A DNA stretch of 64,000 bases from Christensenella hongkongensis (GTDB taxonomy: Bacteria; Bacillota; Clostridia; Christensenellales; Christensenellaceae): NCBI RefSeq assembly GCF_000981035.1, contig NZ_LAYJ01000112.1, positions 53,985-117,984 on the forward strand. The letters are read 5' to 3'. This document shows, piece by piece, positions 1 through 8,716 of this stretch. The notes under the pieces are model-generated. The model was given only the letters and a program-made list of their open reading frames with translations. It was not told where the DNA came from and did no database searches. A program made the translations under genes and the position numbers. Numbering within the stretch: position 1 is the stretch's first letter; every line of letters starts with the position of its first letter.

Positions 1-2
1 AA

Positions 3-986
3 AAAATAATGAACGAGGTCGTATCCGTTGTGGATGAAATGTGTGAAGGCATCATCCTTGCGGATGCGGACCTTGAACTGAACGAAAGATACCGGATTGT
101 GAAAAGAAAGAAGCTGGACAAAAACAAGGTATGCCTGATCTCCGGCGGGGGAAGCGGGCATGAGCCCGCACATGCCGGATTTGTAGGGGAGGGCATGCTT
201 TCTGCGGCGGTGTGCGGAGACGTATTCGCTTCACCGTCTACCATACAGGTTTACAATGCGATTCTGGAAACGGAAAGCGATGCGGGAACGCTGCTCATCA
301 TCAAAAATTATTCAGGCGATTGCATGAATTTTGACGCTGCCGCTGAAATGGCAAGCGAGGACGGAATCGATGTGCAATGTGTTTACGTAAACGACGACAT
401 TGCTGTGCAGGACAGTCTTTATACCATTGGCAGACGTGGCGTTGCGGGAACAATATTTGTCCACAAGATTGCAGGGGCGGCGGCAGAGGCAGGAAAAAAA
501 CTGGATGAAGTAAAGCGCATCGCAGAAAAAACGATCGCGAACGTTAAGACGATTGGTTTCGCGCTCAGCTCCTGTACGGTTCCTGCAAAAGGAACGCCAA
601 CTTTTGCAATCGAAGACGGGGAAATGGAGTTCGGCGTGGGGATACACGGCGAGCCGGGCATTGAGCGCTGCGCTGCGGAACCATCGGCTAAAACAGCCAA
701 ACGGATGTGCGATATGCTGGTAAGCGAGCTGGCGCTGAAAAGCGCAGACGAATGCGCGCTGCTTATAAACGGGCTTGGAGGAACGCCGCTGATGGAGCTG
801 TATATTCTGAACAAGGATATTTATAAAGAGCTTGAAAGCAGGGGAATCACAGTCCACGAAACGTTTGTTGGAAATTATATGACGTCGCTGGATATGGCGG
901 GCGCGTCGGCGTCGCTGCTCAAGCTGGACGATGAATTGAAGAAACTGCTGGACAGCCCGGCAAACACATTGGCCTTGAAATTGTAA
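3..986 (+). CDS. dhaK: Dihydroxyacetone kinase, DhaK subunit (5' end probably outside window)
   Basis: Substrate-binding subunit of dihydroxyacetone kinase, which forms dihydroxyacetone phosphate in the cytosol. The segment SGGGSGHEP near the start and EFGVGIHGEPGI, whose His (about residue 213 counted from the ATG at position 9) covalently holds the keto substrate as a hemiaminal, are family hallmarks. The reading frame stays open to the window edge: the codons before the ATG read Lys-Ile, and the resulting KIMNEVVSVVDEM lines up with the usual MKKLIND-type N-terminus. No ribosome site is visible before the ATG at 9, so the true start is probably a few codons upstream. DhaL follows 15 bases after the stop. 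No dhaM is present here, so whether the phosphate donor is ATP or a PTS protein cannot be told. Related kinases act on erythrulose and other short ketoses, so the substrate is open. Confidence 0.9.
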   Translation, partial: KIMNEVVSVVDEMCEGIILADADLELNERYRIVKRKKLDKNKVCLISGGGSGHEPAHAGFVGEGMLSAAVCGDVFASPSTIQVYNAILETESDAGTLLIIKNYSGDCMNFDAAAEMASEDGIDVQCVYVNDDIAVQDSLYTIGRRGVAGTIFVHKIAGAAAEAGKKLDEVKRIAEKTIANVKTIGFALSSCTVPAKGTPTFAIEDGEMEFGVGIHGEPGIERCAAEPSAKTAKRMCDMLVSELALKSADECALLINGLGGTPLMELYILNKDIYKELESRGITVHETFVGNYMTSLDMAGASASLLKLDDELKKLLDSPANTLALKL

Positions 987-1001
987 GGGGTGGAATGCAA
1001 C

Positions 1002-1619
1002 ATGAACATTACTGTTATGGATGTAAAAAATGTGATCGCAAAGCTATGCGATATTGTAATCAAAAACGAGGTTTATTTTTGCGAGCTGGATTCGGCTGCG
1101 GGAGACGGGGATTTTGGGATGTCGCTTTCCAAGGGTTTTAAGGAAGTGAAAAAGCAGCTCGATGAGATTGAAACAGGGGACGTCAGCCGGTTTGTAAAGG
1201 GCTGCGCGATGATTATAACCGAATACTGCGGCGGTGCGTCGGGGCCAATCTGGGGATCTGCATTTCGTGCGGCGGCGTTGAGCGTGAAAGGGAAAGAAAC
1301 AATCCGCGAAACGGATGTGCCGCTGATGCTCCATGCGGCGATCGAAGGGATTCGGAAACGCGGCGGCGCAAAGCTTGGAGATAAAACGCTGCTTGACGCG
1401 CTGATTCCCGCGCAGGAGACGATGGAAACCTCCCTTCGGGAAGGCAAACCGTTCCGCGAGGCGGTTGCCGACGCAGCGCAAAGCGCGGAGCAGGGCGCAG
1501 AAAATACCAAAAAAATTACAGCAAACAAAGGGCGCGCCTCCTATCTTGGGGAACGCAGCATCAATTACCCGGACGCGGGAGCGGTGGCGATCAGCGTAAT
1601 TTTTAAGAGCTTTGCATAA
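1002..1619 (+). CDS. dhaL: Dihydroxyacetone kinase, DhaL (nucleotide-binding) subunit
   Basis: ADP/ATP-binding partner of DhaK. LDSAAGDGDFGMSLSKGF is the Asp-rich Mg-nucleotide motif (family form GDADHG/GDGDxG) and GGASGPIWG is the second conserved block. The ATG at 1002 is preferred over an in-frame GTG at 990, because 990 sits inside the GGGG ribosome site; from 1002 the protein has 205 residues, the normal DhaL length. The last residue of the nucleotide motif is Phe-Gly rather than the common His-Gly. The pair is probably one transcript with dhaK. It may serve the oxidoreductase and transporter genes that follow, but a 160-base gap with no clear terminator separates them. Confidence 0.9.
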   Translation: MNITVMDVKNVIAKLCDIVIKNEVYFCELDSAAGDGDFGMSLSKGFKEVKKQLDEIETGDVSRFVKGCAMIITEYCGGASGPIWGSAFRAAALSVKGKETIRETDVPLMLHAAIEGIRKRGGAKLGDKTLLDALIPAQETMETSLREGKPFREAVADAAQSAEQGAENTKKITANKGRASYLGERSINYPDAGAVAISVIFKSFA

Positions 1620-1779
1620 AGCGATTCCCACCAATCATATCTAAGCACAATCATACTATTGCATAACTGGAAAACGCAAAATTGTAGCAAAAAAGGTTCG
1701 CTTACAACTACAGTATTCTTCTTGCTACACATTCTGCGGAAAATGGTTCTGAAAATGATGCGGGAAAGGAATTGAAAAA

Positions 1780-3219
1780 ATGAAAACAATCACGGAAGCA
1801 AGCAGGGAAATACCGGTCTTATGCGAGACTGACGTCGTCGTCATCGGCGGCGGGGCTGCGGGTATTGGCGCGGCGCTTGGCGCAGGACGGACCGGCGCAA
1901 AAACGGTACTGATTGAACGTTTTGGCTGCCTTGGCGGATGCCAGACGCTCACATTCAACGATTCGTTTACATTTATTGACGACAGGATTCAGGGCGGGTT
2001 GATACAGGAGATTATCGACAAGCTGCATGCGGGCGGCGCGGTATACAAATCGAGTGTCGGATCGCACAAGGCGCATTGGAGCGCGGATGAAGGCTGCTTT
2101 TATTTTGATCCGGAGTATTACAAGATGATGCTGGAAAAAATGATGGGTGAAGCGGGGGTGCAGCTGTTGTATCACGCGTTTGCGGTGGAAGCCATCCATG
2201 AAGGGGATGAAATAAAAGGCGTTGTCATAGAAAGCTGGCAGGGGCGGCATGCAATCCTTGCCAAAACGGTGATCGATTGCACGGGCATTGCAGACCTTGC
2301 ATGGAAGGCGGGCGCGTCGGTTACCGGAGAAGAAGGCTATAAGGATAATAAATACGGCCCCTATAAAGGAATGCACATGGCATTCGGCTATGGATATTTT
2401 ATCCGCGGGGTAGACTATATGAGATTCAGGAAATTTGCGGAAGAAAACCCGGAGGAATGGGATGACTGGGTGAAGGGCAGGAAGCTTTTCACGCAGGCGA
2501 AAAAAGATGGCGAGCTGTATTCGTTCCGCGACAGCTGTATCTTCCAGGAATATGAGGACGGCAGGGTATGGATGCTAAGCCCCGGATATCCGATTGCCAA
2601 GGGCAATCATCCGTGGGAGGCGGAGCAAATATCGCTTGCGACAGTGGATATCAGGAAACAGGCGTTTTCCATCCTGAATTTACTCAAAAAGCATGTTCCG
2701 GGTTTTGAAAACGCGACCATCGAGCAGACTGCGGCAAAGCTTTTACACAGGGACGGGCACAGGATCGTCGGAAAGTACACGATTACAGAGGATGATATGC
2801 GCGGAGGGACGACCTTTGAGGATGCGATCACGTGCTGCAATATGCCGCCGGATCCGTTCTTCCCGGATGGAGGGCATCACTTCAAATTTGATGTGACTCC
2901 ATATGATATTCCATACCGCAGCCTTGTTTCCAAGGATTTTGGAAACCTGATGGCAGCGGGCGGCGCAAGCTCTATGGACCTCATTACCTGGGCTGCGCTG
3001 CGGTATTGCACGCCCAGCGTATGTACGGGCCAGGCCGCGGGCACTGCGGCTGCAATGTCTGCAAAACAAGGCATTATGCCAAGCGAGCTTAATGTAAAAG
3101 AATTGCAGAAGGAGCTAAACAGCCAGGGGCTTGTGACGACAAACAAAGACCTGCCCGCTTCCGTAATCGACGAATACGCCAGAAGAGAGCGCGAATGGGG
3201 CAACGGATTTGGGATGTAA
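1780..3219 (+). CDS. FAD-dependent oxidoreductase (FAD_oxidored-type), copy 1
   Basis: Flavoprotein of 479 residues. An N-terminal dinucleotide-binding fold starts DVVVIGGGAAGIGAAL (GGGxxG at residues 23-28), followed by VLIERFGCLGG, where the Glu would bind the ribose of FAD. A second conserved block is VIDCTGIADLAW, and the C-terminal part carries DGHRIVGKYTITEDD and CTGQAAGTAAA, typical of the FAD_oxidored (PF12831-like) family, whose members are mostly of unknown substrate. There is no signal peptide, so it is cytosolic. It has exactly the same length as the next gene and looks more than half identical to it by eye, so the two are tandem duplicates. A third, wrecked copy lies at 8717-9032. 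The substrate is unknown; the association with DhaKL and a Liv-type importer suggests oxidation or reduction of an imported small organic compound. Confidence 0.82.
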   Translation: MKTITEASREIPVLCETDVVVIGGGAAGIGAALGAGRTGAKTVLIERFGCLGGCQTLTFNDSFTFIDDRIQGGLIQEIIDKLHAGGAVYKSSVGSHKAHWSADEGCFYFDPEYYKMMLEKMMGEAGVQLLYHAFAVEAIHEGDEIKGVVIESWQGRHAILAKTVIDCTGIADLAWKAGASVTGEEGYKDNKYGPYKGMHMAFGYGYFIRGVDYMRFRKFAEENPEEWDDWVKGRKLFTQAKKDGELYSFRDSCIFQEYEDGRVWMLSPGYPIAKGNHPWEAEQISLATVDIRKQAFSILNLLKKHVPGFENATIEQTAAKLLHRDGHRIVGKYTITEDDMRGGTTFEDAITCCNMPPDPFFPDGGHHFKFDVTPYDIPYRSLVSKDFGNLMAAGGASSMDLITWAALRYCTPSVCTGQAAGTAAAMSAKQGIMPSELNVKELQKELNSQGLVTTNKDLPASVIDEYARREREWGNGFGM

Positions 3220-3252
3220 CGGATTTGTTTCGGTGATGAAAGGAGTAAGGAT

Positions 3253-4692
3253 ATGAAAACTGTGTTTGAAGCTTCCAGGGAAGTACCGGTTTTATATGAT
3301 ACCGATGTAGTTGTGATCGGCGGCGGCCCGGCGGGAATCGGCGCTGCGCTGGCATCTGCCAGGAATGGGGCAAAAACGGTTTTGGTAGAAAAGTATGGAT
3401 GCCTGGGCGGGAACCAGACGCTGACACACAACGATAATTATACGTTTGTGGACGACCGCATCCAGGGCGGGATTGTGCAGGAAATCATAGACCGCCTGAA
3501 ACAAAATAAAGCGACGTTCAATTCAAGCGTGGGATGCCTGCGCGACAACTGGAGCGTTGGAACGGGCTGTATTTATTTCGACGAGGAGTATTACAAACTA
3601 ATGCTCGAGGAAATGATGGAGGAAGCGGGCGTAACGCTCGTTTACCACGCGAGCGCCACAAAGGGGATCGCGGAAGGAAATTCCTTAAAGGGAATTTTCA
3701 TTGAAACGCACGAGGGCCGTCAGGCGATCCTTGCGGAAACGGTGATCGATTGCACGGGTATCGCGCATATCGCATGGCAGTCCGGAGCCGCGGTGACGGG
3801 CGAAGAAGGATATCCCGACGACCGGTTTGGGCCATTCAAGGGAATGCACATGGGATTTGGCTACGGCTTTTGGATGTGCGGCGTCGATTATAAAAAGTTC
3901 AGAGAGTTCGCGGAACAGAATGTCGACGAGTGGGACTACTGGGTTAAGGGAAGAAAACTGTTCCTGCAGGAAAAAGAAGCGGGAAGGCTGTATACGCCGC
4001 GGAACAGCACCCTGATGATCGAATACGCGAACGGAAGATGCTGGTTTATCGGCGCGTACCAACCCATTGAAAAAGGCAGCCATCCGTGGATGGAAAAAGA
4101 CCTGAGCGATGCGGAGGTTGATATGAGGAAACAGGCGTGGTCTATCTGGGAAGCTTTCCGGAATAATGTCCCGGGCTTTGAGCACTCCAAGATCGAACAA
4201 ACGCCTATCCGGCTGCTGCTGCGTGATGGACACAGGATCGTAGGCGAGTACACGATTACGGACGAGGATATGAAGAGCGCTAAGACATTTGACGATGCGA
4301 TCGCCTGCTGTAATATGCCGCAGGATCCGTTTTTTCCAAACGCCAGCCACCGGTTCATTTACAATATAACGCCGTATGATATCCCATACCGCTCCATGGT
4401 GTCAAAGGATTTTGATAATCTCCTTGCCGCCGGCGGATCGGCGTCTATGGATCTCGTTACGTGGGCTGCCCTGCGGTATTGCACGCCGAGCATCTGCACC
4501 GGACAGGCGGCGGGAACCGCAGCGGCGCTTGCGAAAAAGCTGGGGACTACCGTGAAGGATATTGACGTGAAGCTGGTGCAGGACGCGCTTCACGAGCAGG
4601 GCATGATAACGACCAACAAGCAGCTTTCGCCTGAAGTGGTTGAAGAATACAAGCTGAGGACAAAAACGTGGAACAGGGGGCTGAAGCTGTAA
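3253..4692 (+). CDS. FAD-dependent oxidoreductase (FAD_oxidored-type), copy 2
   Basis: Paralogue of the preceding gene, again 479 residues, starting MKTVFEASREVPVL with the FAD fold DVVVIGGGPAGIGAAL. The same later motifs occur: VIDCTGIAHIAW, DGHRIVGEYTITDED, NITPYDIPYRSMVSKDF and CTGQAAGTAAALAK. A clean ribosome site (AAAGGAG) precedes the ATG. It follows copy 1 by 33 bases and precedes livG by about 60, so a shared transcript is likely. The central region (about residues 70-320) differs more than the ends, which fits a divided substrate range or two subunits of one heteromer. There is no [4Fe-4S] cysteine cluster and no membrane segment. Confidence 0.82.
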   Translation: MKTVFEASREVPVLYDTDVVVIGGGPAGIGAALASARNGAKTVLVEKYGCLGGNQTLTHNDNYTFVDDRIQGGIVQEIIDRLKQNKATFNSSVGCLRDNWSVGTGCIYFDEEYYKLMLEEMMEEAGVTLVYHASATKGIAEGNSLKGIFIETHEGRQAILAETVIDCTGIAHIAWQSGAAVTGEEGYPDDRFGPFKGMHMGFGYGFWMCGVDYKKFREFAEQNVDEWDYWVKGRKLFLQEKEAGRLYTPRNSTLMIEYANGRCWFIGAYQPIEKGSHPWMEKDLSDAEVDMRKQAWSIWEAFRNNVPGFEHSKIEQTPIRLLLRDGHRIVGEYTITDEDMKSAKTFDDAIACCNMPQDPFFPNASHRFIYNITPYDIPYRSMVSKDFDNLLAAGGSASMDLVTWAALRYCTPSICTGQAAGTAAALAKKLGTTVKDIDVKLVQDALHEQGMITTNKQLSPEVVEEYKLRTKTWNRGLKL

Positions 4693-4754
4693 TATACGCT
4701 GGAAATTCCCGCCATGAAGGGAACGGAAACTAATAGATTTGGAGGAATGTATTG

Positions 4755-5522
4755 ATGATTCTCCGTTTTGAGAATGTAACAAAATATTTCGGCGGATTGG
4801 CTGCGGTGAAGGATGTCTCTTTTAACCTGGAGTCAAACCAGATACTGGGACTCATCGGGCCGAACGGTTCAGGAAAAACGACCTGCTTTAACCTGATTAC
4901 AGGCGTGCACAAGCCGACCAGCGGAAGTATCCTGTTTGAAGACAAGGAAATCAGCGGGCTGCCCTCGCATAAAATCGCGAGGATGGGAGTCGCGCGGACA
5001 TTCCAGATCAGCAGCGTTTTCCCGGATTTGTCTGCCGTTGAAAACGTCGTGACAGCGCATCATTGCCGGATGAAATCAAATTTTGTCACTGGGCTGTTTG
5101 GCATCTGCGGCACGCTCAAAGAAGAAAAACGCGTGCTGGAGCACAGCCGGGAGCTGCTTGGATTTGTCGGGCTGGAAGAAAAGATGGACACCAGGGCGGG
5201 TTCGCTTACAAGCGCGGACCAGCGCAGACTGATGATTGCGATTGCAATGGCTACGGAACCAAAGCTGTTGATGCTGGACGAACCGTGCGCGGGTATGATA
5301 GAGGACGAACGCGCAGACCTTGTGCAGCTGATACGCAAGGTCTGCGACGGAGGCGTGCCGGTTCTTTTGGTGGAGCATCATATGAAGATGATTATGGAGG
5401 TATGCCACCATGTAGTCGTGCTCAACCTTGGGCAGAAAATCGCGGAAGGAAGGCCGGAGGAAATACAGAAAAATGAAGCCGTGATCGAGGCGTATCTGGG
5501 AAGGAGTGGAAATCATGCTTAA
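4755..5522 (+). CDS. livG: Branched-chain amino acid-type ABC transporter, ATPase LivG
   Basis: First of two ATPases of a HAAT-family importer. Walker A is GPNGSGKT (residues 35-42) and Walker B is LLMLDEPCAGM. The ATG at 4755 follows GGAGG with a 9-base gap; a TTG just before it is less likely. The ABC signature, normally LSYGQQRRLEIARAL in LivG, here reads LTSADQRRLMIAIAM, so the usual LSxGQ core is altered. The H-loop VEHHMKMIMEVCHHVVVLNLG is normal. The gene overlaps livF by 8 bases, which implies translational coupling. The LivFGHMK class imports branched-chain amino acids but also other amides and urea, and the ligand here is not known. Confidence 0.9.
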   Translation: MILRFENVTKYFGGLAAVKDVSFNLESNQILGLIGPNGSGKTTCFNLITGVHKPTSGSILFEDKEISGLPSHKIARMGVARTFQISSVFPDLSAVENVVTAHHCRMKSNFVTGLFGICGTLKEEKRVLEHSRELLGFVGLEEKMDTRAGSLTSADQRRLMIAIAMATEPKLLMLDEPCAGMIEDERADLVQLIRKVCDGGVPVLLVEHHMKMIMEVCHHVVVLNLGQKIAEGRPEEIQKNEAVIEAYLGRSGNHA

Positions 5523-6219
5523 AGTGGAAAATCTCGTGACCTGCTATGGCAGTATTGAGGTGCTGCATGGTTTGAACTTCCATGCGGATACCGGCAAAAT
5601 AACGGTTTTGATCGGTACAAACGGCGCGGGGAAAACAACGACCATGAAAACGATTATGGGCATGATGCGCGCGAAAAGCGGAAGCATCGAATGGAACGGA
5701 ACCCAGATCAACAAAATGAAATCGCACGACGTCACAAAGAGCGGCGTATCGCTGTGCCCGGAGGGACGGCAGCTTTTCCCCGAGATGACGGTATATGAAA
5801 ACCTGATTATGGGCGCATATACACGCACGGACAAAAAAGAGATCGCGGATTCGATCGAGGAAGTGTTTGGATGGTTTCCACGCCTGAAAGACAGGACGGC
5901 GCAGCAGGCGGGAACGCTTTCGGGAGGAGAGCAGGAAATGCTTGCAATCGCGCGCGCTCTGATGGCAAGGCCGGAGCTTTTGATGCTCGACGAGCCGTCG
6001 TGGGGACTGGCGCCCATCCTCGTAGAAGAGGTTGGAGAAATCATTAAAAATATAAACAGCCGCGGAAAGACGGTATTGCTCGTAGAGCAAAACACACAGA
6101 TGGCGCTTGATCTGGCTGATTATGTTTATGTGCTTGAGACGGGAAATATTGTGATCGAGGGCACGGCGGAGGAATTATCCAGAGATAAACAGATTCAGGA
6201 AACCTACCTGGGAATTTGA
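5515..6219 (+). CDS. livF: Branched-chain amino acid-type ABC transporter, ATPase LivF
   Basis: Second ATPase of the importer, about 234 residues. Walker A is GTNGAGKT, the signature LSGGEQEMLAIARAL is intact, Walker B is LLMLDEPSWGL and the H-loop is VLLVEQNTQMAL. The ATG at 5515 is chosen over an upstream GTG at 5506, because AAGGAG at 5501-5506 is then a well-placed ribosome site. Its start lies inside the end of livG. LivF keeps a canonical signature while LivG does not, so the heterodimer may have one strong and one weakened ATP site. Confidence 0.92.
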   Translation: MLKVENLVTCYGSIEVLHGLNFHADTGKITVLIGTNGAGKTTTMKTIMGMMRAKSGSIEWNGTQINKMKSHDVTKSGVSLCPEGRQLFPEMTVYENLIMGAYTRTDKKEIADSIEEVFGWFPRLKDRTAQQAGTLSGGEQEMLAIARALMARPELLMLDEPSWGLAPILVEEVGEIIKNINSRGKTVLLVEQNTQMALDLADYVYVLETGNIVIEGTAEELSRDKQIQETYLGI

Positions 6220-6267
6220 CGCCATTTCCCTGTGGGGAGAGAAAAAACATTATTTTGGAGGGAAATT

Positions 6268-7146
6268 ATGGATAATGCTATACTTCTTCAGCAGATCGTA
6301 AACGGTATCGTCACTGGAAGTATTTACGCCCTGATCGGCATGGGATTATCACAGATCTACGGAGTCCTTGGGATTTCGCACTTTGCACACGGCTCGGTTG
6401 TGATGGTTGGAGGGTACATCGGTTATACGTTTGCGAGAATGCTGGGCGTACCGTGGATTGCCGCGGCGCTGATTGCAATCGTGGGATGCGCGCTGCTTGG
6501 CATGTTTCTGGAACGGTACTGTTACAGGGTAATCATAAAAGGGCCGCCCATCAATATTTTTATCATGGCATTGGGGCTGCTGTTTATCTTTGAAAACCTT
6601 TGCCAGATGATTTGGGGTGCTGATCCGGTTTCGATCCAGGCGGTAGGAAATACGACGCTGCATATCGGGCCGATTGCGATTACATCGTTCCGCTTATACG
6701 TAATTATTATCAATTTGGCGCTTATGGGCGTACTTGCATTTATGATGAAGCAAACCAAGCTTGGACGCTCTATCCGCGCAATGGCGCAAAACCGCGAGGC
6801 GGCGACAATGGTGGGCGTCAATGTCAATAAGACCAGCGGCGCGGTATTTGCAATCGGAAGCGCGCTTGCAGGGCTGTGCGGTATTTTTGTGACAAGCCTG
6901 CTGCAGATGTTTCCCTCCTACGGCGGGGACATCGTTATGAAAGGCTTTGCGGTTATGATACTTGGTGGGCTTGGAAGCATACCGGGCGTGATTATCGGCG
7001 GCCTTATTATGGGTATCGTGGAAAGCCTCGGGGCAAGCTTTGTGTCGGCTGCGTACAAAGATGCGTTTGGTTTTATCATCATCATCCTGGTGCTTATCTT
7101 CAAGCCGAACGGCCTGTTTGGCAAAAGAAGCAGGGCAACCAAATAA
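6268..7146 (+). CDS. livH: Branched-chain amino acid-type ABC transporter, permease LivH
   Basis: Integral membrane subunit of 292 residues, rich in hydrophobic helices. It begins MDNAILLQQIVNGIVTGSIYALIGMGLSQIYGVLGISHFAHG, the conserved N-terminus of LivH permeases. The ATG at 6268 follows TTGGAGGG; an upstream in-frame ATG at 6232 lacks a ribosome site. The cytoplasmic coupling segment GRSIRAMAQNREAATMVGVNVNKT is present and would contact LivF/LivG. The C-terminus ends in FKPNGLFGKRSR, the usual LivH tail. It lies between livF and livK. Confidence 0.92.
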   Translation: MDNAILLQQIVNGIVTGSIYALIGMGLSQIYGVLGISHFAHGSVVMVGGYIGYTFARMLGVPWIAAALIAIVGCALLGMFLERYCYRVIIKGPPINIFIMALGLLFIFENLCQMIWGADPVSIQAVGNTTLHIGPIAITSFRLYVIIINLALMGVLAFMMKQTKLGRSIRAMAQNREAATMVGVNVNKTSGAVFAIGSALAGLCGIFVTSLLQMFPSYGGDIVMKGFAVMILGGLGSIPGVIIGGLIMGIVESLGASFVSAAYKDAFGFIIIILVLIFKPNGLFGKRSRATK

Positions 7147-7243
7147 ATTGGGAAATCTTACGGAACGGCAAAGACGGTTCCGCCGGAAAAGACAGGTTTC
7201 TGAAAAGAAAAGAATAAAAGAGGTTAAAAGGAGGAATGAAAAA

Positions 7244-8623
7244 ATGAAAAGCAAGAATTTAAAAGTACTATGCCTGGTGATAGTGATTGCGCTCTTTGCG
7301 GTTGCAGCTTTCGGTTGCGGTGCGCCTGCGGCTGACGGCGGCGCGGCAACGCCGGGAGGAGCGGCGGCAGGCGACGGAAGCGGCGCTGCAGCTTCGGAGG
7401 GCGGCGCAAAAGCAGGTGCAAGCGGGAATAAGGTGCTCAAAATCGGAGTGGACGATTCGCTCACGGGTACGGGCGCGCCATATGGCCTGCCTGCGGCAAA
7501 CGCCGTAAAGCTGGGAGCATCTGAGGTGAACGCTGAGGGCGGCATCAAGATCGGCGACGAAACATATGACATTGAAGTGATAACGTACGACAACAAGAGC
7601 GACGCGACGGAAGGCGTTTCGACGATCCAGAAGCTGATGGATGTGGATAACGTAAATTACGTACTTGGCTGGAGCTCCAGCACTTCAACGATTTCCGCAG
7701 CACAGCAGATACCCGGCAAAGAGATCACGATGCTGGTCGGCAATGCACGTTCCCCGCAGATACTGCTGTATTCGCCCGGGAATACCTTCCGCAGCGCGAC
7801 AGCGAACTGCTATGATCCGGTATCCGACTGCCAGTATATCAAAGACAATCTGGGAGTGAGTAAGGTGGCTGTTCTGGCGTTCTTTAACGACACAGGCTAC
7901 AGCGTACATGCAAATAATGTAATCGACGCGTTCGAAAAGATCGGAGTAGAGGTTGTGGCGCAGGAAACGATGAACGCCGGGGACCTTGACCTTTTGAGCC
8001 AGATGACGAACATTGCAAATTCTGGAGCGGACGGCCTTTATATGGCGGGCAATATCGAGGAATCCGCAATGGCGTTGCGCCAGCTGCGCGAGCTCGGTTC
8101 CACAATCCCAATGATTACCTATTCCAGCGGCACAGGCCCGCAGTGGCTTGAGACCTGCACGAACGACCAGATGGACGGCAGCTACGCGATCCGCCCGCAG
8201 GTTGCGGAAGAAGGCGGTGAAAACGGCGAGCAGTCTGATGCGTTTATCAAAAAATATGAGGAAATGTTTGGCGAAAACCCAAGCCAGACGGCGACGAACG
8301 GCTACGACAATTTCTGGATTCTGATGGCAGCGCTGCAAAAAGCGGGCACAACGGAGTGGGAGTCTGTAAACAACGCAATTAAGGAACTGAAGGTGGAGGA
8401 TCTTGATCCGCGGGTGATCATCGAATATACGCCACTTGACGGCGGATTGCTGTTTGACGACCTTGGACAGGCGTATCATCCGTACACGGTTTCCAAGTGG
8501 AGCATGGATGAACAGAATTGGGCTTATGAAGACACCATCGGCAAGGATATCGGACCGGATTTCCTGCATAATTACCTCAAAGAGTATTGCGAGCAGGAAG
8601 GGATCGAGTTTCCGGGAAAATAA
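7244..8623 (+). CDS. livK: Branched-chain amino acid-type ABC transporter, substrate-binding lipoprotein
   Basis: Extracellular binding protein of 459 residues. The start at 7244 follows AAAAGGAGG. It gives a lipoprotein signal peptide ending AFGC with the lipid-bearing Cys at residue 25, followed by a Gly/Ala-rich flexible linker to about residue 60. The mature part opens KVLKIGVDDSLTGTGAPYGLPAANAVKLGASEVNAEGGI, the type I periplasmic-binding (Peripla_BP_6) fold used by Liv systems. The frame is open much further upstream, but that part is Arg/Ser-rich and overlaps livH, so it is not coding. A strong hairpin follows the stop. livM is pushed about 550 bases away by a decayed gene. Confidence 0.92.
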   Translation: MKSKNLKVLCLVIVIALFAVAAFGCGAPAADGGAATPGGAAAGDGSGAAASEGGAKAGASGNKVLKIGVDDSLTGTGAPYGLPAANAVKLGASEVNAEGGIKIGDETYDIEVITYDNKSDATEGVSTIQKLMDVDNVNYVLGWSSSTSTISAAQQIPGKEITMLVGNARSPQILLYSPGNTFRSATANCYDPVSDCQYIKDNLGVSKVAVLAFFNDTGYSVHANNVIDAFEKIGVEVVAQETMNAGDLDLLSQMTNIANSGADGLYMAGNIEESAMALRQLRELGSTIPMITYSSGTGPQWLETCTNDQMDGSYAIRPQVAEEGGENGEQSDAFIKKYEEMFGENPSQTATNGYDNFWILMAALQKAGTTEWESVNNAIKELKVEDLDPRVIIEYTPLDGGLLFDDLGQAYHPYTVSKWSMDEQNWAYEDTIGKDIGPDFLHNYLKEYCEQEGIEFPGK

Positions 8624-8640
8624 GTAAAATGGCGCTTGCC

Positions 8641-8664
8641 TGCGGGGGCTTACGGGCCCCCGCA
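8641..8664 (+). promoter_or_regulatory. Intercistronic hairpin after livK
   Basis: Perfect 9-bp inverted repeat TGCGGGGGC / GCCCCCGCA with a 6-base loop, 17 bases after the livK stop. It is followed by A residues, not a U-tract, so it is unlikely to be a full terminator. More probably it protects the 3' end of livK mRNA or partly attenuates transcription into livM. Confidence 0.65.
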
Positions 8665-8716
8665 AAAAGCAGGCTGGATAAAAACTGCTTTAGACCAATA
8701 CGGGGGCGGTGAAGCC

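Noticed and set aside
7040-7243. N-terminal extension of the livK product
   Set aside because: It overlaps livH in another frame, lacks a ribosome site, and would bury the lipoprotein signal peptide.
8641-8664. Rho-independent terminator after livK
   Set aside because: The stem is strong, but it is followed by A residues and not by a T-run.
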